Positions 36,417 to 45,759 are shown, numbered from the stretch's first letter. The stretch: 64,000 nucleotides of DNA from Neptuniibacter sp. UBA6509 (GCA_002435145.1 DJLT01000013.1:17791-81790), one strand, 5' to 3'. Numbers and translations: made by a program. The notes: generated by a model not told the origin, from the letters alone.

Positions 36417-39400
36417 CTATTCGCTTGCTGCGATCAAGCTAGCATTACCCCCTGCGGCCGTTGTGTCGATGCACAAGTGACGTTCAATAACAAACCTTTC
36501 CGGTTGTTCTATCTCGGTGATCAGTGGTAGCAGCGCACCTTCACGTTTGGAAAGGGCAATACGAACCTCACGTAGCTGTGCTGGATCGGCGTTATAGCAA
36601 ACCGCTGCAAACCCTTGGACGGATTGGATAGCGTCTACGGCTAGGCTGCCTTCAGCGCCAAGAAGGGGCAGTTTGTGCTGTGCTGCGGTCGCTAACAACG
36701 TTTCAATTCCTGATGCGATAACAATCACTTTATTGCCTTGGCTTAGCGCTATCGCGGCTTGTTGGCGAGCGCTGTGCAGGTCGGGACCTAAACATAAAAC
36801 TACGCCGCGGCCTTTTTCAGACAGCAAATTCAGTTCGCCTGTCGGTCCAGGTAGCTCGGTGGCTTGTTCTGGGCTAAGTGGCAGTGATGCTAGCTCTTTG
36901 GTAAACAGCGTAGATAGTTGTGCTTCAAGTTCCAGACGCGGTGCTATCTGCGTGTTTTGTAGTTTCTCGATAAGGCTGGTGAGTTCATTACCTTTAATGA
37001 AATAACGGTGTTGATCTAACGCCGTGTATCTGTTTTTTGGAAGGGTGAAGCGTTTGGCATAGTGTGGCCCGCCTGCTTTTGGACCTGTGCCGGATAAGCC
37101 TTCACCGCCAAAGGGCTGTGAGCCAACAATCGCGCCGATTTGGTTACGGTTAACGTAGATATTACCGACTGCTATCTGGCTTGTGATCTGCTCTACACGG
37201 TTATCAACACGGGTGTGTAAACCAAAAGTAAGGCCGTAACCTTTGGCGTTAATGTTGCTGACGACTTGATCGATCTCATCGGCTACAAACGTTGCGATAT
37301 GCAGAACGGGGCCGAAGATCTCCTCTTCAAGTTCCTCGATACCTTTAACTTCTATCACGCTGGGTGCAACGAAATGGCCTTGCTCAGGGGCTTTAAGCTG
37401 CTCTGGAACTTCAAGCTGCTTAAGGAGTTTGCCTTTTGCTGCAAACAGGGCGCAATGTGTGTCGATCTTGTGTTTTGCATCGGCATCAATCACGGGGCCA
37501 AGATCTGAGTGAAGCTGCCAAGGGTTGTCGATACGTAGTTCATCCATCGCGCCAAAGAGCATCTCTTTGAGTTGTACGGCAATATCTTCTTGCACATAAA
37601 GCATACGCAGGGCGGAGCAACGCTGCCCTGCACTTTGGAATGCGGACATAACCACATCACGTATAACTTGTTCCGGAAGTGCGGTTGAGTCTACGATCAT
37701 CGCGTTCATTCCGCCGGTCTCTGCAACAAGAGGGGCAGAAGGAGCCAGTTTTTCAGCCATGATTTTGTTAATTGATTGCGCAGTCTGTGTTGAACCCGTA
37801 AAGCAAACCGCTGCAATACGTGGATCAGAGGTTAAAGGCAGGCCTACGTCTAAACCAGAGCCGGGAAGTAGCTGAATAACATCTTTAGGAATACCTGCTT
37901 CATGCATCAGTTCAACCGCTCTGTTTGCCATCAGTGGCGTTTGATCTGCAGGTTTTGCAATTACTGCGTTACCTGAGGCGATCGCTGCGAGTACTTGGCC
38001 GGTAAAGATGGCTAAGGGGAAGTTCCAAGGCGAGATGCAAGTCACAACACCAAGCGCTTGTTGGCTGGCCAGTTTTTCCGCTTCGTTGGCATAATAACGG
38101 GCAAAATCGATCGCTTCGCGTATTTCGCCTACGCTGTCGAGCAGTGTTTTACCCGCTTCACGGCAGGCAATAGCAAAAAGTTCTGGGGCGTGTTGTTCAA
38201 ATAGGTAAGCCACGCGACGTAAGCAGTCTGCACGTTTAGGTGCGTCCGTTTTTGACCAGCTTTGGAAGCCGTGCTCTGCTGCGGCGATGGCTGTACTTAT
38301 ATCTGATGGATTAGCAGGAGTTACGCTGCCAACTTGGTCATTGAGATCTGCGGGATTAGAGATCTCTTCTTTGGTGTCACTTCTGCTTAGGGTATCTGCG
38401 TTTACCGATGATGTAGCGCCCGCAATTAGTGGCTTCGCATGCCATTGCTGAGATTGGAATTTGATACGTTGAGCATCTAAACGCTCTAAAGTCACTTTGT
38501 CAGTCAGATCCCAGCCTTTTGCATTTAAGCGTTTTTCCCCAAAAATCGCCACAGGCCTTTTAATTGCTTGACTAGATAAACTGCCGCCTATGCTCGCAAT
38601 TTGAGCAAAGGGGTCAGCTGCTATCTCTTCAGGGGTGATACGTGTATCAACAATCTGGTTCACGAATGAGCTATTTGCGCCATTTTCAAGTAAACGGCGT
38701 ACTAAATAGGCCAGTAGATCCTGATGAGCACCTACTGGGGCATAGATACGGCAGCGTGTATTGTTCGCTTTCAGTACTGTGTCGTGTAGGGATTCACCCA
38801 TGCCGTGTAAGCGTTGGAACTCATAGTTATCCACATCGTATTTCTGCGCCATATATAAAATAGACGCGACAGAGTGAGCGTTGTGCGTGGCGAACTGTGG
38901 ATAAATACGATCACTCATGTTGAGTAGTTTTTCAGCACAGCACATATAGGATAAATCTGAATTTACTTTACGCGTAAAGACAGGGAATCCATCAAGGCCA
39001 AGTACTTGCGCACGTTTGATCTCGGCATCCCAATAAGCACCTTTAACAAGACGTACCATGATCTGGCGATCAAGTTTCGTCGCGGTGGCATAAAGCCAAT
39101 CCAGCACGTAGCTTGCACGTTGGCCGAAGGCTTGGACGACAACGCCAAATCCATTCCAGCCACTCAGGCGCTTATCGGCTAGCACGGCTTCGATCACATC
39201 TAATGAAAGATCTAGGCGATCGGCTTCTTCCGCATCAATATTGAAACCCATATTGGCGTCTTTTGCTTGCAGAGCTAGGGCTAATGTACGCTCAACAAGT
39301 TCATCCATCACTCGGTCTTGCTGGCTGACTTCATAGCGGGCATGTAGGGCTGATAGCTTTACGGAGATGCCTGGGTTTTGGCGTATATCATCACTTGTGC

Positions 39401-40082
39401 AGCTAGGGGCAAGTTCTCTAATCGCTGTAGAGTAGGCCTGATGATACTTAAGGGCGTCGGTATTGGTACGCGCGGCTTCACCCAGCATATCGTAGGAGTA
39501 TGAGTAGCCTTGTTTTTCCAGTTTTTTAGCTCGCTGAGTCGCTTCTTCGATGGTACGACCCAGTACAAATTGGCGGCCTAGCTCTTTCATTGCTTGAGCA
39601 ACGGCGGTGCGGACTAGAGGTTCGCCTAAACGTTTAAGCATGCCTTTAAGCGTAGTGCTTAGGCTTTTATCCTCATCGTTTTTAAGTAGCTTACCGGTGA
39701 TGAGCAGCGCCCAAGTGGAGCTGTTAACTAAAGAGGAGGCTGAATGACCTAAATGGCCTTTCCAGTTACCGGTAGCAATTTTGTCTTCGATCAGCGCATC
39801 GATCGTGATGCTATCTGGAACGCGAAGTAAGGCTTCTGCTAGGCACATTAGGGCCACGCCTTCTTTGGTCGTTAGCCCGTACTCTGCAAGAAACTTTTCC
39901 ATCATTGAGGGAGAGCTTTCATTACGCACGAGTGTCACTAATTGCGCTGCGTTGCGAGAGATGGTTTGCCGATCTTCTTCAGCTAGTGATGCATTATTTA
40001 GCAAGCGATTAATAGCAACCGTTTCGTTGGCTAAATAGTTAGCACGAATATCTAAGCGGAATTGTTCGATGGATAAACTCAT
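36417..40082 (-). CDS. putA: bifunctional proline dehydrogenase / glutamate semialdehyde dehydrogenase
   Basis: PutA oxidises proline to glutamate in two steps. The 1221 residues contain the helical arm, the FAD-dependent proline dehydrogenase barrel (about 190-500; YSYDMLGEAART, VRLVKGAYWDAEIK), the aldehyde dehydrogenase domain (about 590-1060) with FTGSTQTAQ and the catalytic Cys in SAGQRCSALR, and a C-terminal domain. The protein begins directly with the catalytic arm: there is no ribbon-helix-helix DNA-binding domain as in E. coli-type trifunctional PutA. Regulation must come from another protein, likely the Lrp-type regulator nearby. It lies downstream of putP, separated by 232 bases with a terminator. 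Confidence 0.97.
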   Translation of the reverse strand: MSLSIEQFRLDIRANYLANETVAINRLLNNASLAEEDRQTISRNAAQLVTLVRNESSPSMMEKFLAEYGLTTKEGVALMCLAEALLRVPDSITIDALIEDKIATGNWKGHLGHSASSLVNSSTWALLITGKLLKNDEDKSLSTTLKGMLKRLGEPLVRTAVAQAMKELGRQFVLGRTIEEATQRAKKLEKQGYSYSYDMLGEAARTNTDALKYHQAYSTAIRELAPSCTSDDIRQNPGISVKLSALHARYEVSQQDRVMDELVERTLALALQAKDANMGFNIDAEEADRLDLSLDVIEAVLADKRLSGWNGFGVVVQAFGQRASYVLDWLYATATKLDRQIMVRLVKGAYWDAEIKRAQVLGLDGFPVFTRKVNSDLSYMCCAEKLLNMSDRIYPQFATHNAHSVASILYMAQKYDVDNYEFQRLHGMGESLHDTVLKANNTRCRIYAPVGAHQDLLAYLVRRLLENGANSSFVNQIVDTRITPEEIAADPFAQIASIGGSLSSQAIKRPVAIFGEKRLNAKGWDLTDKVTLERLDAQRIKFQSQQWHAKPLIAGATSSVNADTLSRSDTKEEISNPADLNDQVGSVTPANPSDISTAIAAAEHGFQSWSKTDAPKRADCLRRVAYLFEQHAPELFAIACREAGKTLLDSVGEIREAIDFARYYANEAEKLASQQALGVVTCISPWNFPLAIFTGQVLAAIASGNAVIAKPADQTPLMANRAVELMHEAGIPKDVIQLLPGSGLDVGLPLTSDPRIAAVCFTGSTQTAQSINKIMAEKLAPSAPLVAETGGMNAMIVDSTALPEQVIRDVVMSAFQSAGQRCSALRMLYVQEDIAVQLKEMLFGAMDELRIDNPWQLHSDLGPVIDADAKHKIDTHCALFAAKGKLLKQLEVPEQLKAPEQGHFVAPSVIEVKGIEELEEEIFGPVLHIATFVADEIDQVVSNINAKGYGLTFGLHTRVDNRVEQITSQIAVGNIYVNRNQIGAIVGSQPFGGEGLSGTGPKAGGPHYAKRFTLPKNRYTALDQHRYFIKGNELTSLIEKLQNTQIAPRLELEAQLSTLFTKELASLPLSPEQATELPGPTGELNLLSEKGRGVVLCLGPDLHSARQQAAIALSQGNKVIVIASGIETLLATAAQHKLPLLGAEGSLAVDAIQSVQGFAAVCYNADPAQLREVRIALSKREGALLPLITEIEQPERFVIERHLCIDTTAAGGNASLIAASE

Positions 40083-40252
40083 ATCTCTTCACCTCATTTC
40101 ATATAAGGCATATTTTATAATTAGATCATTAGGTCGAACTCTCTTAAATTCTGTATTTTGTAGTCGTTAAGTTCTAATTTTTATCTGTTTTTAATCTATT
40201 TGTTTTTTCTTTGCTTAAAATATAGGTTATTCGACTTCTGTGTTAGTTATAA

Positions 40253-40283
40253 AAAAGCCCCGAGAACGCAAAGTAATCGAGGC
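40253..40283 (-). terminator. probable terminator of putP
   Basis: An imperfect stem AGCCcCGA/TCGaGGCT has a 15-base loop; on the minus strand a U-run follows (A-run from about 40252). It lies 32 bases after the putP stop and upstream of the putA start, so putA likely has its own promoter in 40083-40250. Confidence 0.5.
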
Positions 40284-40314
40284 TGATGTAAAGTGTTGCT
40301 TAGCTAGAACGGAG

Positions 40315-41787
40315 CTAGCTTTTTATTTCAGCATCTACTTCGTCAAAGCGTGCCTGAATCGTGGTTGATGGTGGCGGTGTGAGTAATGACGCCACAACAA
40401 TCGCGATAAAAGCAAACAGAACGCCTGGAATGATTTCATACACATCAAACCAGCCGCCCGCTAACTGTTTCCATACAACAACGGTAATACCTCCTGTCAG
40501 AATGCCTGCAAGGGCTCCCATTTTTGTCATACGTTTCCAGTATAGAGAAAGAATCAGTGCTGGGCCGAAAGCTGCACCAAAACCTGCCCACGCGTAAGAA
40601 ACCAAGGTTAAGACTTTAGAATCTTTATCCATCGCCAATGCGGTAGCGATAAGCGCAATGACAACAACGGCAATACGACCGACACGGATTAATTGTTCTT
40701 GAGATGCATTTTGATTAAACAGCGCTTTATAGAAGTCTTCTGCCAACGCTGAAGATGAAACCAATAGTTGAGAATCCGCAGTACTCATCACCGCCGCTAA
40801 GATTGCCGCCAATAGAATACCGGCGATTACAGGGTGGAATAGTGCGTCGACTAAGACCATAAATACCGTTTCAGTATCGCCTAAGCCTTCAGGAAGGTAA
40901 CCAATAGCGGCCATACCGATTAGGCAAGCGCCAGCCATAGAAACCGCACTCCACAAAACCGCAATACGGCGTGCAGCAGGAACGTGGTCTTTACTTTTAA
41001 TCCCTTTAAAACGAGCAAGGATATGCGGCTGACCAAAATAACCAAGACCCCAGCCGAGTAAAGATAATGTACCAATTAAGGTGATATCTTTTCCGTCTGC
41101 GTCGGTGAACATATTCAGCAGTTCAGGGTTTTTCGCTTCCATGGCTGAAAATATCCCGCTTAGGCCGCCAATTTCGCCCATGGCAAAAAGAGGCACCATA
41201 ATCAGTGCTCCCACCATCAGTAAGCCCTGTACAACGTCGGTCCAAGAAACCGCGAGGAAGCCGCCAAATAGAGTGTAAGAGATAATTGCGATAGCACCGA
41301 TGATGACAGCAATGCTGTAATCAAAACCAAACACCGTTTCAAATAGCTTGCCGCCAGCCACTAAACCGGAGCTGGTATAGAACAGGAAGAAAACTAAGAC
41401 AAAAATCGCTGAGATTACACGTAAGCTATGACTGTGATCTTCAAAGCGTTTTTCGAAAAATGCGGGGAGTGTAAGGGCATCATCAGCGCGTTGTGAATAT
41501 ACTCTTAGGCGCTGCGCGACTAACAGCCAATTTAACCATGTGCCGATGAGTAGGCCTGCCGCCAACCAGAAGGAACCGAATCCTGCTGCCATTGCATAGC
41601 CGGGTAGGCCCATGAGTAGCCAGCCGCTCATATCAGATGCGCCGGCGCTGAGTGCACTTGGGATAGGACCTAAGTTTCGACCACCTAGGACATAGTCAGA
41701 TAGATCGCTAGTACGTCGATACGCCACAATGCCGATGGCAAGCATGAGCATTAAATAAAGTATAAAAGTAATGGTTACCGTAACCAT
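40315..41787 (-). CDS. putP: sodium/proline symporter PutP
   Basis: This 490-residue solute:sodium symporter has 13 predicted helices. Family signature regions include LGGRNLGPIPSALSAGASDMSGWLLMGLPG (helices 1-2, with Na and proline contacts) and STADSQLLVSSSALAEDFYKA near residue 335. It imports proline for PutA, the next gene downstream. It is divergent from the Lrp-type regulator across a 440-base region. Confidence 0.96.
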   Translation of the reverse strand: MVTVTITFILYLMLMLAIGIVAYRRTSDLSDYVLGGRNLGPIPSALSAGASDMSGWLLMGLPGYAMAAGFGSFWLAAGLLIGTWLNWLLVAQRLRVYSQRADDALTLPAFFEKRFEDHSHSLRVISAIFVLVFFLFYTSSGLVAGGKLFETVFGFDYSIAVIIGAIAIISYTLFGGFLAVSWTDVVQGLLMVGALIMVPLFAMGEIGGLSGIFSAMEAKNPELLNMFTDADGKDITLIGTLSLLGWGLGYFGQPHILARFKGIKSKDHVPAARRIAVLWSAVSMAGACLIGMAAIGYLPEGLGDTETVFMVLVDALFHPVIAGILLAAILAAVMSTADSQLLVSSSALAEDFYKALFNQNASQEQLIRVGRIAVVVIALIATALAMDKDSKVLTLVSYAWAGFGAAFGPALILSLYWKRMTKMGALAGILTGGITVVVWKQLAGGWFDVYEIIPGVLFAFIAIVVASLLTPPPSTTIQARFDEVDAEIKS

Positions 41788-42227
41788 GTAGAAGCCTCAC
41801 TGTCATATATTATGCTTATTATAGTTCCTTCCTGAGCGATGCCACTGACCTCCATCCGCTTAGAGAAGCTCATTTCTTCTAAGGTAAATTTCATAGGCTG
41901 TCTGAAAAAAAGGATAATCTGGCTGTGATAAACCAAGGTTTATACAGGGGATTATCCTTTTTTGACGGCTGGCATAGCCGTATAAAATGTTACTCGCTTT
42001 GTTGTGGATATTTGCACTGTATTGTTGGCATTGTTAGTTAATTGATCTTTTTTAAACCCGATTTATGAGGGATTGTTCTGCGGGATGCTGTTTCACGTTG
42101 TTTTTGGGCCTTTTCGTGCTTTGACGCTCGTAAAAACGCTTAGCCCTAAGTTGTCGAATTAGAGGGGATTAACTATATTCGAAGATAAGAAACCTGTTTT
42201 ACCTCCTACCTCAGCGGACATTAATGA
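41788..42227. promoter_or_regulatory. divergent putP / putR-like promoter region
   Basis: This 440-base gene-free stretch separates the divergent putP and Lrp-type regulator genes and must hold both promoters and probably the regulator's sites. The one structure I can mark is the 58-bp hairpin at 41906-41963. The rest is AT-rich with no credible ORF on either strand; I did not identify a specific Lrp site. Confidence 0.5.
41906..41963. repeat. strong 14-bp inverted repeat with nested hairpin
   Basis: A perfect 14-bp inverted repeat, AAAAAAGGATAATC and GATTATCCTTTTTT, encloses a second stem ATAAAC/GTTTAT with a CAAG loop. Either strand could fold into a terminator-like structure with a U6 tail. 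It lies 119 bases upstream of putP and 264 upstream of the regulator, where a terminator is not obviously needed. Confidence 0.75.
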
Positions 42228-42689
42228 ATGGATAATCTCGATAAACTGGATATTTCTATCCTACGAGAGTTACAAAAAAACGGCCGAATTACGGTGACTG
42301 AGCTCGCCAATCGGGTGGGTTTATCAAAGACACCTTGCCAAGTGCGTATGCGACGTTTAGAAGATCTCGGCTATCTTCTGGGCTATACCGCGATTATTGA
42401 TCAGAAGAAGCTGGGTTCAAAGCATGTTGCTTTTGTCCAAGTGACGATGAGTGATACTAAAACTAAGGCTTTGCAAGCATTTAATGATGCTGTTCGATTG
42501 ATTCCTGAAGTCGAACAGTGTCACATGATCGCGGCCAATTTTGATTATCTTTTAAAGGTGAGAACCTCCGATATCGAGGGTTATAGAGAGGTATTAGGGG
42601 AGAAGATTTCCAGTTTACCTTACGTAAAGCAAACCAGTACGTTTGTGGTGATGGAAGATGTTAAAGATATTGCATCTAAAGCGATCTGA
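42228..42689 (+). CDS. Lrp/AsnC-family regulator, likely of proline use (PutR-like)
   Basis: This 153-residue protein has an N-terminal winged helix (about 1-60; ILRELQKNGRITVTELANRVGLSKTPCQVRMRRLE) and a C-terminal RAM effector-binding domain (LIPEVEQCHMIAANFDYLLKV). It is divergent from putP with putA beyond, the arrangement of PutR, the Lrp-type proline-responsive activator of bacteria whose PutA lacks a DNA-binding domain. The PutR assignment is by context. Confidence 0.85.
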   Translation: MDNLDKLDISILRELQKNGRITVTELANRVGLSKTPCQVRMRRLEDLGYLLGYTAIIDQKKLGSKHVAFVQVTMSDTKTKALQAFNDAVRLIPEVEQCHMIAANFDYLLKVRTSDIEGYREVLGEKISSLPYVKQTSTFVVMEDVKDIASKAI

Positions 42690-42695
42690 TGTATG

Positions 42696-42721
42696 AAAAA
42701 AGCCCGCTTTTATAAGCGGGC
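42696..42721 (-). terminator. terminator of the cpxP-like gene (minus strand)
   Basis: The 8-bp perfect stem GCCCGCTT/AAGCGGGC with a TTAT loop is followed on the minus strand by U6. It lies 7 bases past the regulator stop and 150 bases beyond the cpxP-like stop. Confidence 0.7.
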
Positions 42722-42864
42722 AAAGGAGCCTGTTGGGGTGGCCCATGGCAATGACATGAATGTGGTGCTGAGGGGCAAGGGCAAGTAGCAACGTTAGAAA
42801 CCCAAGCGTCGCCTAAAGGTAATAAACATTTCTAGTGTTGTTTACCTGCCCTTGTGTCTTAATC

Positions 42865-42888
42865 AGTGCCTCTAGTGGCACTTTTTTT
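42865..42888 (+). terminator. terminator of the Lrp-type regulator (plus strand)
   Basis: The 6-bp stem AGTGCC/GGCACT with a 6-base loop is followed by T7 on the plus strand. It overlaps the last codons of the convergent cpxP-like gene, so the two 3' ends cross each other. Confidence 0.65.
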
Positions 42889-43363
42889 CGCCATGATGAC
42901 CTCGTTTGCCTTCTGAGTGACGTTTTGACATTTTCTCACCCATTTCGGCCTTTAAGGCGATAAATGACTTCTCTTGTTCCGGAGTTAGTATTTCAAACAG
43001 CTTTTCCTGTGCGTCTGCTTTCTCAATAATCATGCTTTTAGTCTGTTCTTGTGCTTCTAGTACTAAACTATTCAACTGTGTTTGGTAATCTGCTGAGTTT
43101 GGATTTAGTTTCAGCAGTTGCTTGAAAACCGATTCGCGGTTTTGATGCTTAAGCTTCATGCCTTCATGTTGGCTTAGCATCTGCGCTTTTAGCTCCGTTT
43201 GCTGTTTCGGTGTTAGCTTTAGCTCTTTGGTTAAATGCTCTACCCGGTGTTCCATACGACGTTCCTTATGCTGCTCCCCATCGGTGGCATGAGCTACTGT
43301 AAGGCCTAATCCTGATACTGTGATGACGGCTGCTGTAATGCCTGCAATAAATTTAGTGCGCAT
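42872..43363 (-). CDS. cpxP: CpxP/Spy-family periplasmic protein
   Basis: This 163-residue exported protein has a signal peptide at about 1-26 (FIAGITAAVITVSGLGLTVAHA) and two LTxxQ-type motifs (LTPKQQ and LTPEQE), the mark of the CpxP/Spy/ZraP family of periplasmic chaperones and sensors. The C-terminus is His/Lys-rich and ends HHGEKKCH, a possible metal-binding tail. It is divergent from the response regulator/kinase pair, as cpxP is from cpxRA, and a GTAAA-type box lies between. Confidence 0.85.
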   Translation of the reverse strand: MRTKFIAGITAAVITVSGLGLTVAHATDGEQHKERRMEHRVEHLTKELKLTPKQQTELKAQMLSQHEGMKLKHQNRESVFKQLLKLNPNSADYQTQLNSLVLEAQEQTKSMIIEKADAQEKLFEILTPEQEKSFIALKAEMGEKMSKRHSEGKRGHHGEKKCH

Positions 43364-43467
43364 GTTTTTATCTCCTCACTTGCTCCGGCTAATTTGCCTT
43401 TAAAAAGTTGTTTACCTTGATGCAGTGAAGTGTGAATGATGTCACTGCTAAGTTGGGTATCGGAGTT

Positions 43468-43482
43468 GTAAAGTTTGGTAAA
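43468..43482. promoter_or_regulatory. CpxR-type box GTAAA-N5-GTAAA
   Basis: Two direct GTAAA half-sites (43468-43472 and 43478-43482) with a 5-base spacer match the known CpxR recognition pattern. They sit in the 231-base region between the divergent cpxP-like and cpxR-like genes, 105 bases from the cpxP start, so autoregulation of both transcripts is likely. Confidence 0.7.
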
Positions 43483-43594
43483 CACAGCTTAAGCGTTAAG
43501 TTTTTTGAATCTAAAAGCTTTACTATTTAGAGGTCGCTAGAGTCTTATGTGATTCTATATTGGCCAATTAAACAGATAAGATGAGAATACCTTT

Positions 43595-44308
43595 ATGAGC
43601 AATACCAAACAGCGCCTGTTGATGGTGGATGATGATACTGAGCTGTGTGAGCTGATCGGTGACTACCTTAATCATGAAGGTTTTCTTGTTGAGTTTGCTC
43701 CTGATGCGGATAGTGCTTGTGAGGCACTCAAACGATCTGAGCGTTATGACCTGATGATACTCGACGTTATGATGCCGGGTAAAAGTGGTTTGGAACTGTT
43801 GCAACAGATAAGACCCAAGGTTCAGTTGCCCGTGATTATGCTGACAGGGCGCGGCGAAGGTATTGATCGCATTATCGGGTTAGAGATGGGTGCCGATGAT
43901 TATCTGAGTAAGCCTTGTAACCCTAGGGAGTTGCTTGCACGTATCCGAGCTATTTTGCGGCGTGTAGAGCCGCAACAGAAAGCGACACTGTTTCCCGACT
44001 TATTGGTTAGTGTCAGCGGCGTGAGCCTTGATCCTGGTCAAAGAGAAGTCACTGTACTTCAGCAGCCGGTAGAGCTGACAGGTACTGAGTTTAATGTATT
44101 GGCTTACTTGATTGCCAATGCAGGCTCTGTTTTAGATAAAGAGCAATTAACAGAGTTAGTACTGCATAGAAAGCTGATGGCCTATGATCGTGCAATTGAT
44201 GTGCATGTGAGTCGCGTTAGGCAGAAGCTAGGGCAGTATTCGTCGAATAAAGAATTAATTAAGACCGTTCGGGGCGTAGGTTATCAATTTGTTAAAGGTG
44301 CAGAATGA
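43595..44308 (+). CDS. cpxR: OmpR-family response regulator (CpxR-like)
   Basis: This 237-residue regulator has a receiver domain at 1-120 (acidic pocket DDDTE, phospho-acceptor Asp in LMILDVMMPGKSG, Lys in YLSKPCNPRELL) and a winged-helix domain at about 135-235 (LTGTEFNVLAYLIANAGSVL, VHVSRVRQKLG). It overlaps the kinase start by 4 bases and is divergent from the cpxP-like gene. The CpxR assignment rests on this context plus the GTAAA box. Confidence 0.85.
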   Translation: MSNTKQRLLMVDDDTELCELIGDYLNHEGFLVEFAPDADSACEALKRSERYDLMILDVMMPGKSGLELLQQIRPKVQLPVIMLTGRGEGIDRIIGLEMGADDYLSKPCNPRELLARIRAILRRVEPQQKATLFPDLLVSVSGVSLDPGQREVTVLQQPVELTGTEFNVLAYLIANAGSVLDKEQLTELVLHRKLMAYDRAIDVHVSRVRQKLGQYSSNKELIKTVRGVGYQFVKGAE

Positions 44309-45732
44309 AGTGGTATAAGCGCCTTTTTTGGAAAGTCTTTGCATCGATCTGGTCGGTCAGTTTTTTAGTGTCGTTGGCGACAATTGTGTTTGTCGGTGCT
44401 ATTACCGAAAAAGATCGTTTTAAAGAGGTGATTACAGCAAAAGCCGAAGGCTATGCTGAAGTCATGATTGAGCGCTATGAACGCAGAGGGGAACGCACGC
44501 TTAGCGTACGTCCACCGAAAAAGCCTGACCGTAGAGATGATAGAGAGAGTCATTATAAGAGTGATTATGAAAGGGATGAGCATGATCGCAGGGAATTCGA
44601 AGATAGAGATCATGAAAGTAAGGACCGACATGACTTTAAACGTACTACTTGGCTAAGTATTGCTGAGCGGGTTTATATCACGGATCTAGCACGAAATAAG
44701 AAAGTGGTCGGTCTTGATAAGTTCCCCCGAAGTTTTAATCAGGACCCTAAATCGTTTTACTTATTTAATCTGAGGTCCGAGAGTGGAAAGCTTTATCAGG
44801 TGAAAGTTAACCTGAAATGGAACTCCTCACCTTTTAGGCATCTTTTAGCCACGATCTTATCGGTGCAAATGGTTCTGATTATTTTGATCGCTTCGATGGC
44901 TGCATTGTTAGTGTCCGCCATTATTGCTCGGCCTTTAAACCTACTACGTGAGCATAGCCAAGCGATTTACCGTGGCGAACTCGATAGGCGAACGGATGAA
45001 AAACTTAGAAAAAGAGGCGATGAGTTAGGTGAGTTAGCACGAGATTTTGATCGAATGGCTGATTATGTTCAGCAGACCATTACCTCTCACCAGCGCTTAA
45101 TGCAGGATGTGTCCCATGAACTACGTGCTCCTTTGGCACGCTTGCAGGCGGCGGCAGGTATTGCTGAACAGCGCATGGGTGAAGATGATAAAGCGGTTAT
45201 GCGAATTAACCGGGAGTGTCGCAACTTAGATCAGTTGATCGGTGAGATATTATCCCTGTCTCGTTTAGAACAGGAACAAGCATCCGGTGAACGAGTTTGG
45301 TTATATTCTTTACTCCAAGAGTGGGCCGATGATGCGCATTTTGCTTATCCCAAGCGGCAGATAAACCTAGAGATGAAATCTGACTGCGAGGTTTGCGTTA
45401 ATAGCAAACTGCTGGAAAGAGCCGTGAATAATATTTTAGGGAATGCCTGCAAGCATACGGATGATAGTACTGCTATTGATCTGTCTGTGGATAAAAGCGA
45501 TCGCTGTATTATTTGTATTCGAGATCATGGAAAAGGTGTTTCCGAATCTGAGTTAGCGCAGCTTTGTGATCCCTTCTATCGAGGAGATAGCCAAGAAAAG
45601 GGCTATGGTTTAGGACTTAGTATTGCGCAAAGAGCGATTAAACGCTTGGGTGGTGAGTTAAGTTTACGGAATCATCCTGAGGGTGGTTTGGAAGCAACAA
45701 TTACTCTTCCCTTAGCGACGAAAAGAGGTTGA
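44305..45732 (+). CDS. cpxA: sensor histidine kinase (CpxA-like) with highly charged periplasmic insert
   Basis: This 475-residue kinase has TM1 at about 12-33, a periplasmic domain to about 187, TM2 at about 190-213, a HAMP domain, the H-box MQDVSHELRAPLARL, N-box NILGNACKHT and G-boxes GKGV and GYGLGLSIA. The periplasmic domain contains, around residues 60-113, a long Arg/Asp/Glu/His-rich stretch (for example DRRDDRES, ERDEHDRREFEDRDHESKD) not typical of CpxA; it should be disordered and might bind metals. It is coupled to the regulator by a 4-base overlap. No terminator is seen before the convergent astB, 27 bases away. Confidence 0.83.
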   Translation: MKWYKRLFWKVFASIWSVSFLVSLATIVFVGAITEKDRFKEVITAKAEGYAEVMIERYERRGERTLSVRPPKKPDRRDDRESHYKSDYERDEHDRREFEDRDHESKDRHDFKRTTWLSIAERVYITDLARNKKVVGLDKFPRSFNQDPKSFYLFNLRSESGKLYQVKVNLKWNSSPFRHLLATILSVQMVLIILIASMAALLVSAIIARPLNLLREHSQAIYRGELDRRTDEKLRKRGDELGELARDFDRMADYVQQTITSHQRLMQDVSHELRAPLARLQAAAGIAEQRMGEDDKAVMRINRECRNLDQLIGEILSLSRLEQEQASGERVWLYSLLQEWADDAHFAYPKRQINLEMKSDCEVCVNSKLLERAVNNILGNACKHTDDSTAIDLSVDKSDRCIICIRDHGKGVSESELAQLCDPFYRGDSQEKGYGLGLSIAQRAIKRLGGELSLRNHPEGGLEATITLPLATKRG

Positions 45733-45759
45733 GTGGCGTTAAGGGTAATGAGTATCGCT

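Noticed and set aside
40201-40314. Possible small RNA between putA and putP
   Set aside because: Only an imperfect terminator-like stem is visible; no promoter or second structure supports a separate RNA gene.
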